Part shown: positions 44,089 to 54,711 of the stretch, in pieces
Layout: every line of letters starts with the position of its first letter
Numbering within the stretch: the stretch's first letter is position 1
Origin: Botrytis cinerea B05.10
Lineage: Eukaryota > Ascomycota > Leotiomycetes > Helotiales > Sclerotiniaceae
Length of the DNA: 64,000 nt
Reading direction: 5' to 3'
Assembly (NCBI RefSeq): GCF_000143535.2
Contig: NC_037323.1
Span: forward strand, 1,984,001-2,048,000
The notes under the pieces: generated by a model
Told to the model about the DNA's origin: nothing
What the model saw: the letters and a program-made list of their open reading frames with translations, nothing else
The model's database searches: none
Made by a program: the position numbers and the translations under genes

Positions 44089-45035
44089 ATGGAGCCACAA
44101 ACTATCGCATTCGAGAATGTGTCACTGTCTGATACGAAAATTACTAAGCTGTCATATCTTTCCACCATTTCAAATGAGATATTCGAAACGATCATGGTCG
44201 AAGTCAAGATCGAGGAACCTCGCAATGTTACTATCAGATGCAAGAGATTCGGCATTGGGTTCGAGCTCCATAGCGACATGCCCTTGTCAAATCTTTCACA
44301 AATTTCCACCTATGGAGACAGTGGGCTAAATCACAGCATGTCATAGCTCATTTAGCTTATTGCAGAGGTTATTCTTGGCCCTTGAAACCTTTACAAAATT
44401 TCTACCTCAATCCAGAAATCGACACACTCTGTCCGGTTATGGAAGAGGAGTGGTCGTCAGAGGCGTTCTACACACTTCGCGAAGTAATGAAAATCACTAA
44501 AGTGTCTATTATTGCTATCAGTGACTGCATGTATGCCGAAGATGCTCGAAGGAGTCTATGGGGAACCTTCTACACCATGTCGAAAATCAAAAATTGGAGT
44601 TCAAGCTTCAAAGATATCATGATGTACACAACGAAACAAAGCTTCGAAGATCATTATAGACCAAAGTTTGTGACATTTAAAGACAGTAGAATTATTCTAA
44701 ATATGTATCAAAGCAAGGCCTGGAGCATTCAAATGCATCATGCCAGACCAATGTTGAAGAAATTAATTGCCATGAAAGATGCTCAAGACATGGCAGACAA
44801 AGAGGCTGAGCGAAATGGTGAAGTAAGAACAATGGTGGAGGGAATTCCGTCCTGGCTGTTCGAAAAAATAGATCAGACAAATTCGGAGCTTTAAATGATG
44901 ATAGAGGTCTGATCTCTTGATCCTGAGATTGGAGAAAATAACAGCGGTAGAGATGAAGATAATAGTGTCGAAAACGACGGAAACAGTGACGAGGATGAAA
45001 AAAGTGATGACTACTTCACTGATTTGGCAAATTAA
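44089..45035 (+). pseudogene. 2EXR-family gene, array copy 7, frameshifted with in-frame stops
   Basis: Close relative of the 46249 copy. It starts at ATG 44089 and keeps PRNVTIRCKRFGIGFEL. The frame then shifts between about 44295 and 44315, because homology to RQW-x2-Q continues in another phase (LWRQWAKSQH). From there a long open stretch carries the central motif FYLNPEIDTLCPV, the EEEWSSEAF block and the C-terminal GIPSWLF motif. It ends at TAA 44892-44894, where the relative has Gln. A second in-frame stop, TGA 44910-44912, is followed by an acidic Asp/Asn/Glu tail to TAA 45033-45035, matching the acidic tail of the 46249 copy. One shift and two stops make function unlikely, unless the shift is an assembly error. 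Confidence 0.75.
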
Positions 45036-46248
45036 ACAGGATAGTAAGGTTGAATTCATATACTAGATTATCTCTGTTTATTGCATCACCCATTGCAGAA
45101 AATTTTGTGATTTCCTGAATTTGAGGCTTATCGAAACGTCAACTATTACGAATCTCCCAAAGCCCGTCATATTCAAAGGCTATTTAAAGAAAATCTCGCT
45201 AATGGTGACCCAATATGTGCATTGAGAACTATATACTGCTTTTAGCTTTATCTTTGATTTATAAATACAAGTGAAGCCAATCAAATTGATGAGTTTGAAA
45301 AGTGCAGCATGTCTAGCAAAATACACCGGAAAAGTATCGATTAAGGAGCAACGGCGGGAATTATATCTGGAGCAAGTACCCAATATTAGATAAAAGGATT
45401 TATTAGAGCCCTGATCAATCTACTACTCCTTGTGGGGTAGAACTCTGGTAATTATAAACCTTCTCTCATATATGTAAAACCACATAGCTAGTTACTAGAC
45501 TAAGGTATATCCTCTACTCTGGATGAGCTGAAAAAGGGTAGTATGAATTTAAACAGCTAATTAATTTGTTGTTTACTGAAAAGCTCAGAAATTGACGGTT
45601 TGAGTATAGCTCAAAATAGTATTGCAAGGTTATCGAAAACTTGAGAAATAAGATCTGAAATCAGTCTCGCTACAACACAAATTAAGACTTCTTCAAGTTA
45701 TAACAATCAACTATATTAAATATCATTACTCTATCTTTGCTATCTTCACTCCTATACACGCAATCAACATCACCACTCCTTCTCTCCTCTTAAAAAGGAT
45801 GTCGGCGTGCATGAACAATAAGTGACCAAGTGAATTCAAAAGATAAGCACAGCAGTATAAGAGAGCGTAGATTGCTTGAGATGGGGAGAAGAACAAAGAG
45901 GGAGCTTTGCTTACACCGTATATAATAAGTATGATATCAAGATATCTTATTGTACGGCGAATTCACCTCGTGGTCTACCGCGAACAGCGCGGTGGCGTGA
46001 ACAGCTCGCGCTGTCACGCTAAGAGGTAGATAACCTGAACATTTCTGAATCACTGATAAATATCTATAAAGGCTAAATTATTCCCCGTTCAAAAAAATAT
46101 CATCTTGGATACTTTCAAGACTTTTGTTGTTACATCTCATCTGTTATTACTATCTTGATAATATTTTGCAACGGAAAAGTCTCTACATCATCCTCTATCA
46201 AATTCAGATTCAAGCTTACTCTTCAACTATCCAATAACAAACGTGACG
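45036..46248. other. Intergenic region with a GC-rich structured island
   Basis: AT-rich spacer. It holds the three-stem element at 45974-46030 and, in the last 150 bp, the likely leader of the next gene. No gene supported. Confidence 0.5.
45974..46030. other. GC-rich three-stem palindromic element
   Basis: The outer pairing TCTACC (45974-45979) with GGTAGA (46025-46030) encloses two hairpins. Hairpin one: CCGCG (45978-45982) with CGCGG (45988-45992), which shares two bases with the outer stem. Hairpin two: GCGTG and ACAGC (45995-45999, 46001-46005; one bulged A) with GCTGT and CACGC (46010-46019), loop TCGC. It sits about 220 bp upstream of the 46249 start in strongly AT-rich DNA. It could be a cruciform-type protein site, a small structured RNA or a mobile GC cluster. 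Confidence 0.45.
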
Positions 46249-47349
46249 ATGAAGAATTCAAAATCATCGTTCATCAAATTGATCAACTCTTCTGGTGAAA
46301 TTGATAGAAAAACCACCAACCTTAATGAAGAGCCTCGGGTTAGCCATCAATCTGCGACATGTGGCATCTCCAACGCCCTAAGACAACCGGAAATTCAGCT
46401 TCCAAACGAAGTATTGAACCTTATTTGGAGCCATATGGATATCGTAAAGCCACGAAATGTTACAGTTAGATGTAAGAAAGTAGGAGAAAGCTTCGAACTA
46501 TGGACCAATGAGCCATATTCTATAGCTTTACGTGTTTGTCGACAATCTCGACAGTGGTTTAAGGACCAACATCGCAACAAGCTACACAACGTAGCTTCCC
46601 TTGCGCAGACTGGGGGCTACATCGGATCATTAAGTCCGCTCAAAAATCTTTGGTTCAATCCACAAGTTGATCGCATTTGCCCGATTATTGAAGGAGATTG
46701 GAGTGACGAGGCCTTCATTACCTTGTGTAGTGTCATGCAGACCACTGGAGTTGCTAGTGTCGCAGTGAGTGACTGTTCCCATGAATCCGCCATCTATAGT
46801 CCTTGGGCGGCCTACTACAGACTTAGCAACATTGATAACTGGAGCTTGAGTTTCAAAGAAACAATAGTCTATACAACAAAAAGCGACATCAATGAGAACG
46901 GCCAAATCAAGCTCGTTGAATGGACAGAAGATGTCAAGCTGGATATGTTGCAAGAGAAGCGCCGCAGAATCCAGATCAACTACAAGGCTAGACCGACCTT
47001 TAAAAGGGTCTCGGAAGCATATGCGGATCAAAAGATTGCAGATGCTCAAGCAAGCTTTGAGGGGAAGGTAGCAAGGAAGACGCCTAATCTACCATTCTGG
47101 CTCCATCAGATCAAGAAGGAATGGGATGGTCTGGAGTTGCAGATCATGGTTGAAGCTGGCACGGTCGATCGCCAAGAAGAGCATCTTGTTAGCGAAGCTT
47201 CATTCGATGATAATAGCGATAATGGAGATAGTGGTTATGAACACAGCCAATATGAGGCTAAGGAAGTCAGCGAGGCAGATGAGGATGAGGAACCTGAAGA
47301 AGACGAAAGTATCACAGACGAAAACAGCGACGACGATATCGAGAATTGA
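46249..47349 (+). CDS. 2EXR-domain protein with acidic tail, array copy 8
   Basis: The ATG at 46249 is chosen over an in-frame GTG two codons upstream. The product is 366 residues. The 2EXR-type motif is at about residues 48-70 (IQLPNEVLNLIWSHM, then KPRNVTVRCKK). ALRVCRQSRQWFKDQH, the central motif LWFNPQVDRICPI, EGDWSDEAF and SVAVSDCSH follow. The C-terminal motif is LPFWLHQIKKEWDGLELQIM. A tail of about 60 residues is very rich in Asp, Glu and Ser. It is the intact relative of the broken 44089 and 42617 copies. The acidic tail and lack of signal peptide fit a cytosolic or nuclear protein. Function unknown. Confidence 0.77.
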   Translation: MKNSKSSFIKLINSSGEIDRKTTNLNEEPRVSHQSATCGISNALRQPEIQLPNEVLNLIWSHMDIVKPRNVTVRCKKVGESFELWTNEPYSIALRVCRQSRQWFKDQHRNKLHNVASLAQTGGYIGSLSPLKNLWFNPQVDRICPIIEGDWSDEAFITLCSVMQTTGVASVAVSDCSHESAIYSPWAAYYRLSNIDNWSLSFKETIVYTTKSDINENGQIKLVEWTEDVKLDMLQEKRRRIQINYKARPTFKRVSEAYADQKIADAQASFEGKVARKTPNLPFWLHQIKKEWDGLELQIMVEAGTVDRQEEHLVSEASFDDNSDNGDSGYEHSQYEAKEVSEADEDEEPEEDESITDENSDDDIEN

Positions 47350-50093
47350 TCAGTGGCTAGCTAAATTCATAAGGCTTTTTGTGTGATATAATACCGTCAG
47401 CTTCACACAGAAAAAGGTATCTAATGATACTTGTTGCATGAGGAACCTTTGATAATCATGAAGAGTCATGCCACTCTCGACGTCGGACCTCGGGCAAAGC
47501 TTTCAGAAAATGATGAGACAAGTACTTGCAAGTAGCAATATATTTAAATAAAGAGTAGTTGGACGGCAGACTAAACAAACCAATTAAATACAATTAAATA
47601 CCAAAGATACAATGCAGGTGATTTTTGAAAAGTGAAATGTGTGGTGAGTGAAAAACTTTTCTTACATGTCTGTGCCATCCAAGTGACAAATACTTGTGCA
47701 GTCTTCGCCATGTTCAAGCCAGCCTCCAAGAGAGGGAAAGTCCTCATAAGGACAGGATCTGAACATAAAGCGTACTTACGCCCATACCCTAATCCAAGCA
47801 TTGTTGACCTTGCAAAGATGCTCAGTGCAACCTTGTGCTCCTGCTACTAATGATGAATACTAGGTTCCTTTAAGGGTCTCTTTTCCATAGTTGTCTCTTT
47901 ATTTCTGAACTAAACTTCACAACATATAGCAGGTTTCTGCTGAATTATGTTTCCTATAGTTGTGTAATCCATGCTTGGTTGTGTTCTGCAGTGAATATTT
48001 CCATTATAAAAGAACAAAATTTTGTCAGATTCCGTTTCCTGATTTTTTACATTTATATTCCGACTTATATTTTTTATGTTGTGGAGTTACTATTTGTCTT
48101 TTCTTGGTCAGCCTTGAACAAGAAATATGTTTCAGTGTTAGTTGTAATGAAGTATTGATCTGGATAAGTAGTCTGCTATCGTGGAAACCGTCGAGCGGTG
48201 CTGTGGTTGTTGATCAATTAACTTTGAAAATTGAGCTGCTGGAGCAATGCAAGGACTTTGATCAGATTGGGAAATGCGTAAGTACAAGTGATTCCAGTAC
48301 TCAATACATTGGTTCAACTAAGATAATCATATTACTGCTGATAAGTGGCTTATCTAGGGTTGTGCTTATTAGTGAAAATTTCTTAAAATAATATTTGGAA
48401 AGGAAATGCATAAAGAGCTGCCAGAGAAGTCTTCTGAATTATTAAACTAAGCCTCCACGATTTTTCCCAATAAATAATCAATGAAATATAGCTCAAACCC
48501 AATTACTAGCCTGAGGAAAGAAAAAGTTGTCCAAGAGCTATAAGCTTTATGTACAAAACCCTGTTTGATTACAATATTAAGTAAAAAAATGCCCAAGTAG
48601 CAAACCCTTCTTTTCCTTCTGGCCAACAACCATTTTTAGAGTCTTTCAATGACAGGTACTTACCAGCCAGTCAAGGTGTGGGACCAAAAAATTCATCTGA
48701 ATATTTTGCTTGATTCACTTGAGACGTACCCATTGCAGTTATGGCCAGTGAATATCTTCAAAATGTGCCTAACTGCCAACCGAAGATAACGAAAATTTAG
48801 ACCCATTAGCTAGCAAGCTTACTATCATAGCTACATTGAAGCTAAAATCCAATAGCTAAAGTAACATTGTGTGTTGAAGAATAGTACTTCGTATTCTTTG
48901 ACAAGATTTTCATGGACCAAGCTGAAGCGCGAAAGTTTGCGTTATGTATGTATTCTTGAATCCCTTGTGTATCAAGCGACGTTCTAATACACAGTTGCAT
49001 AAAACTAAGCATCCCTATCCTACCTGGGTTAGAAGCCGAATTCAAAGCTACGTACTGAAGAGTGAAGAAAAGTCCAAGAAAAGATACCGGATTATACAGC
49101 CGTATGACTGAAGTTAGAAAGAGCACTTATTGATCGCCATGGCTAGAAGCGAAGGCAGATATCAGTCTTTAGCGAGTTATCTGCTTTGATGTAAAGATTT
49201 TAGCAAAGTAATTTTATTTTGAGTTGAATTCGTAGTGAAGAAACAGGTCCTTTAGATGTTATCGAACATCGTCCCGCTCAAAAATATGGACGCTGTAGCA
49301 ACTAACTTTAGGTGGAATCTCACCAGGTGATACGATGAGTTTCACTTCATCACAGATTGGTCCTGTGGTCTTCTTGTACGCATCTGGAACCATTGTTTCA
49401 AACGAAATCAATCTGATAGTCCTGGAAACAATAGGCATGATATTTGGCATGGCTCTTGGGTCCGTGGCCTGTATCGCGGGCATGTGCTTGCATTGCGTCT
49501 TCTCCCATCTTGATTCTGTTTGGCAAATTACGTGCCATGATAGTCCTTAACTCGATGAAGTTGTCTTTTCCAGAAGTCTTTCGAATCATGATTAGTTCTA
49601 TAAATATGCTTTTGCATATATATTGAAAAAGTATGGGCCTTAAGGGCCTGTAGATAGTGGGGATGATGACCGTATGCATCGCCATTCAACTCAATAAATT
49701 CTAACCTTTGTTCGCTCAAAATTTTGGAATACTCTCAATATCATCCAATTAATCTGGAACACTTCAATTTTGACACGACTTTTGATTAGTACCGCGAGGT
49801 GATTGTGTCAAAAACTTCAAACTCGCTGACAACAATGCTCCCAAACCCCTTACAGTCTTCGGGTTCCTACAGCTCACCGACCTCAAGGATTCTAGTATCT
49901 ATATCTCAAAACTTTATATCAAAGAAATCCCAAGCTCCCCACATCAATCCCATTCGAAAACTAGACAATTTGGTATGTATAAGTGCTTGGTCCACGAGTT
50001 TGACGTTTGGGCGTCCAGATTTGTCTCCATTCTGGTTCTGTTCAATTTGAAACTCACACCCGACTCACCTCCACAAGCATACCAAAACAACTT
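47350..50093. other. AT-rich region, no gene supported (2.7 kb)
   Basis: Many overlapping short frames on both strands, none with a recognised domain. The densest stretch is 49250-49720, where frames on both strands overlap and some could be relics. No repeats beyond A/T runs were seen. It lies between the 2EXR array and the chorismate-mutase-like relic. Confidence 0.4.
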
Positions 50094-50581
50094 CTACGCC
50101 AGCCCTTCAAAACTCTCCCAAATAAACTCCTCAAATGGCACACTCCCATTAATAATCGCTTCGAAAACGCTTCTCGCAATCACCCCCGGTAGCCTCGGTA
50201 TCGTCTCATTAGCCTTGGCAACCGCATCTTCGATAACCTTCCGATCTCTACTTGGCAAATATACTATATCAAATGTTGATTTGAATCTTGTAACTTCTCT
50301 TACATATGCCACTTTCTGAGCTAGGAGGCTAAGGAGTTGCGTATCGATTTCGTCAATACCGGTGCGTATCTGGGTAAGAGATTCGCAACAAAGTGTGCCA
50401 TTTGGAAGGAGGAATAAGGGGTGCCCCAGGGGATAGAACGTGTAGCGTTAGAAAGCGAGGGACCAAGAGAGGTGTAACATGTGAATGCTGGGTCGGTAGG
50501 GCTTGTGGATGTGGTGGTGGTGAGAGCCGACAGGGAAGATATGACGAGGGAGAGAGCTTGGTATATACGAGTGAATTTTAT
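50094..50581 (-). pseudogene. Secreted chorismate-mutase-like (AroQ-type) gene relic
   Basis: The 3' part (about 50410 down to 50094) encodes an all-helical AroQ-like domain: an R-x-G-I-D-x-I-D start, a LLSLLAQKVAYVREVTRFK helix and the VFEAIINGSVPFEEF end. This combination is typical of small secreted fungal proteins annotated as chorismate-mutase-like. A signal-peptide-like stretch (hydrophobic LSLVISSLSAL) lies upstream in a different phase. Its expected start codon reads ATA (50579-50581) and no in-frame ATG is present. The phases change within about 50411-50423. Intact AroQ enzymes convert chorismate to prephenate, and secreted forms in plant-associated fungi have been proposed to affect host metabolism. 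With the start lost and the frame shifted, this copy is probably not expressed as such. Confidence 0.55.
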
Positions 50582-51362
50582 GATGTCCTTAAGAATGGGA
50601 TGATTTTTTTTCGATAGCGATTGATGGTAATAATTTGAAGTTGAGATCAAGATGATGGCTATAATGCAGCCACTCACGACATCCTCGGCCACAGTGAAGT
50701 AAATATTGGCGCATATAAGCAGTAAACATTGGACATTGGTTTCCTAGGCAATGGAAGTGATCAGAGCAAAAAGTAACACATCAACCTTTTTGAAGCAGAA
50801 ATTTGGAAGATATCATTGAAGTATCTTTGGTGAGATAAATCATGAGCATGGGACATCTGTAGAATTGAGAAAAGGTTCAGATTGATTGAATGTCAAGTTG
50901 TTTTTCGCCATTTTCAACAAATTGACAAGAAGAACGAAGATCCAACCGGAATCATTATTCGCCTCGAAGAAAAGACAAACTTCACCTCCATGTATTCACA
51001 GTTGCAGTAATTTGAACGAAACCTTAAAACCAAAAAGAGTTGCATGGCCAATTGAAAGTTCCTTAGCCTCGCCAAAATAATCTCGATGAAGGGGCTAAGT
51101 TTAAAGGTTGAATGTCTTGATGATCTATTAGGCTAAAGACCCTGGACATCTAGATTGAAAGAGGCTTTATAGTTTATCGTAATTGTCACCAAACATTCAC
51201 TTAAAACATGAATAAATTGTCATTGATAAATGCCAAGGTAGGCCAAAAAGGTATATTTGAAATGAATAATCTAACGTGCGGCGAGCCAACAGCAGTAGCT
51301 CTGCAGTTACTTGAACTCTTATTTACAAAACAGTAACAGTAAACTTAAAATCTGCGATTTTC
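50582..51362. other. Intergenic region
   Basis: AT-rich spacer between the chorismate-mutase relic and the 3' end of the dioxygenase gene. No gene supported. Confidence 0.5.
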
Positions 51363-52622
51363 TTAAGAAGGTGGAGCAGTTCCATTGCCTGGAGCTGTAC
51401 CGTTGCCGGCACCACCGTCACCTCCACCTCCACCGCCGGAGAAACTAGAAGTGCTGGCATGTCCGCCATCGGCTTGAATAGTAGCGGCGACACTGTAGTA
51501 ATCATCATCAGACCAATCTGCAGTGGTGTTGATACCGATTTGAATCCAGGCTAATAATCCATCGGTGATATCGTCGCTCAAATACATGAATTCTGGGAAA
51601 GGATCGAAATCATTCTCGGCTTGGACAATAGACCACATATCATCAGCATTGCTGGTAACGGCTTGAGTGTTTGTGTTGTATGGGTATGTGTCTTCGACTG
51701 CACTGCGGAGAACTTCGTTCCAGAAAAGTTGACCGATGTGGGTTACGGCTCCTCCCTGGATAGTATTGTTTGCAAGAACGGTAACGTTGGAGTGGGCGAG
51801 AAGATGGGTGTGTGTAGCACGTCCATCATAATGACCTGGGAAGATGGTATCAAAGGTAGCGACTCCGTCAGAATCGGTAGCTTGAATACCTCTCAAGAAG
51901 GTAGAATCGTAACCACCATCGGCGACATTTCCAGTGACATTGATACCACCGTAGACACCAGTGGCGTTACAGTTCCAGATATCGACGTAGACCTCGGGGA
52001 CGGGCTCGCATGTTGTGATGTCGATGTATTGAACCTCAAGATGGAGAGGGACACCGACTTGTCCTTCAGTGACGTCTTGGCGGATAGTTTCACCGAGAAC
52101 GTAGTAGGGACCATCAGTATTGGCAGGAGTCAAGATACAAGAGGTGTTAGCGGCAAAGATGGTAGATTCCGGTGTGTTGACACTGTAATCAAGAACACCA
52201 GTTTGATTGTGGTTGATAGCTTCATAGACTTCAAGAGTGGCGAGATCACGACGGAACTTTTTGGGTACTGTAGGTTTATATTAGTGTTAGAGCTACTGCA
52301 AGGATGCTGCATATTATGGAGTTTCGAATGGAATTGAAGTCCTTTGAATGGGTAGGTATTACTCACAAGTCTTGATATCGCGCTTGGCACGGAGAGAGCG
52401 AGCAGCTTCTGCACGACGAGCAACGGATCGTGCATTAAGTTGACGATGCTTCAAGGATCCAGAGCAAGAATCGAGTGATCTTTTGGCAGCGGAAGCCATT
52501 TGATCACGAGCAATGATTTCTCGCTTGATGGCATGGTGATCATGGTGCTCGCCAGGATGGGCGATGACAGGTGCAAGGCAAGCTGCCGAGAGAGCAATGG
52601 CAAGTTTAGAGATTTGAACCAT
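51363..52622 (-). CDS. Secreted intradiol ring-cleavage dioxygenase, two exons
   Basis: Exon 1 is 52622-52367 and exon 2 is 52267-51363. The 99-nt intron (donor GTGAGT, acceptor CTACAG) joins in phase and gives 386 residues. An N-terminal signal peptide (MVQISKLAIALSAACLAPVIA) is followed by a His-rich pro-region (HPGEHHDHH) and KR sites that Kex2 could cut. The catalytic core carries the Fe(III) ligands of the family: the Tyr in TDGPYYVLGE and the Tyr plus two His in PGHYDGRATHTHLLAH. The C-terminus is Gly/Ser/Asn-rich (GNGTAPGNGTAP). Family enzymes open catechol-type rings between the two hydroxyls using O2. The extracellular fungal group probably acts on plant phenolics. It stands alone, not in a catabolic cluster. 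Confidence 0.9.
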
Positions 52623-54711
52623 ATTGAACGTTCAAGAGTGTAAATCTAAAAGAGTGCTTTGAGTTCAGATTTAAGCAGTGAAGTGGAAGTAAAGATGAAG
52701 AGAATGATGATGATAAGAAAGAGAGATGTCGAGAACCTATTTATGTTCTTGAAGTTTCAATTGTTCATCTTGAAACTATGCTTTACTGCAATGTATTCTC
52801 CATTCATCAACACCGCCATCATGTTAACAAGTCGTCAGCATGAATGTCACTGATATCCACTATCACCAGCATGGTCAATGGTAAATTCAGCCTTGGCAAA
52901 TATAAGGTCCTTGCTGTCTTCGCAATGAATTTCGTAAGCTTTTGTTGATGTCAACCCATTTGTTTCGAAACATCTCATTCATTATTGGCCCAAGCCACTT
53001 TCAATAACGTGCACCATTCACCGTGTTCTTCTCACTCTTTAGTAACTATGATATGGAGAACACCCCGTGAATAGTGTCGCAAGGTTTCATAATGGAGTAA
53101 ATGTCCTTGAGGAACCAATGAATATGACTGTATAACAAATATCAATCCTTGGTCCCCAACCTGGTCATAACGGCAGGACGCGCAAGTATTCTCCGTAGGA
53201 AGAGGCTTAACTATAAGCTTGTAAAATACCGCTACAATCTACCGTTCTAAAGCTAACTAGGGAAGAAGGCTAACAATGCTTTGAGCCCTTTGAGGTATCT
53301 GGTGTTTAAACTTCAATCAAAATACAATCCAGCTTCCGGCCTCTTCCATGGAGAATGCAAGCAGCTTGCAATATGTTGTGCCAAAAGTACCATCGCGCAA
53401 ATGCTGCAGCAATTGCATAGAACTTGAGACGCGAATGAGGCTTAATCATTGACGTCTTACTCTATACAATACTGAAGATCAAATCGTAAGCAAACACTAG
53501 TTCTAGCTCCAACAACAGTCCCCTGTATTCGCGGAAGCAGGTCCAACGGAAAGTAAATTCACCATCCAATGCGTCGTATGCTTTTACAAATTTCCAGATG
53601 AAATTCCACAGGCGAATATTGTAGAACAAATCTATTTTCGCTTGCCTCTTAAACATTTAAGCATAAACCCCAAAATTCTGAAGTTTAATTGGAGGAGAGC
53701 GGGGTTGTCGTCGCATGCCCTTAACTGCCAAGCGATTAGACTCGTCATCCTTATGAATGCCGGAATCCACACGGGCTGATGGGATGCTCCACTAAACAGT
53801 TCTAAACTTCTCCTTGCCGTTATGAGAGAGGACTCGGCTACCTCTTTCAATGCTTAACCTCATATCGACAGTGTATCATTCTGACAAAATTGAGCAAGGG
53901 CACAAGAATGGCACACTCTCAGTACGTTGATGAAATTTTTCATTTTGATAGAAATGTCGCGCAGAAAACCATTTCATGTCTGAGGGTAAATTTGCAGTGC
54001 TCTCCGTGCATAACAACGCCCAGGGATTTTTCAGTATACCTGGCTACCACAAAACAAGATGAGTGACATTCCACAAACACATAAGTGGCTGGTACCTTCG
54101 GACGACAAGAATACCCTGGAATTTCATCGCATTAATTTTTGACAAGATGTCTGTTCGCGGAAGAAGTGGGTGTTTGGAAGTTTGGAACCCGCAAAATCTT
54201 TCGAGAACACGCAGGTAATTACTTGATTTGAAAAAGGTACAGTGAGTATTTGTGGGCTTTCAGATCAAGGTGTCTAGATTGAGTATGTTGTTGCGTTGGT
54301 GAAATCTTGTTCATGGCTGAATCAAGGCTGTGATTAGTACCATTATGCCGAGTAATCGGTTAAATAGGCTGTTGAAGCTCCAGGGTTATCACAAACGAAA
54401 CCATCCCTATAAATTCGAATATTCCCACGATCAGGAAAGACTTCAGCATGATTGTTCTTTTTCACCACAATGTTCATACCAAGAATTAAAGAAACTGCGG
54501 TTGGACAAATGAGATTATTCGTCCAGCCATCAAACTTACTTGCAACCGTTGCGAAGTCCGACGTTTGACACTTGCTATCGAGAAAAGATATCCGGCTGAG
54601 AAGATGGTTGAAAAAATTCTAGAAATTTATCGACGGGAAAGAAATGATTCGTATGAGGACTTTTAAATCAATCTATTGTATACGTGTATTGAACCTTCGA
54701 CTTATAAACTT
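52623..54711. other. Intergenic region (2.1 kb), nothing recognised
   Basis: AT-rich spacer. Frames at 53462-53850 and 54330-54512 lack domains, and the former start at TTG codons. Nothing else of note. Confidence 0.45.

Noticed and set aside
49250..49720. Overlapping frames on both strands, one with hydrophobic stretches
   Set aside because: No frame dominates, no family is recognised and no splice model joins them.
51621..52337. Long plus-strand frame opposite the intradiol dioxygenase
   Set aside because: Antisense shadow. The minus strand has a signal peptide, catalytic residues and a good splice join.
53632..53850. Minus-strand frame of 72 codons
   Set aside because: Begins at TTG, has no domain and sits in a gene-poor spacer.
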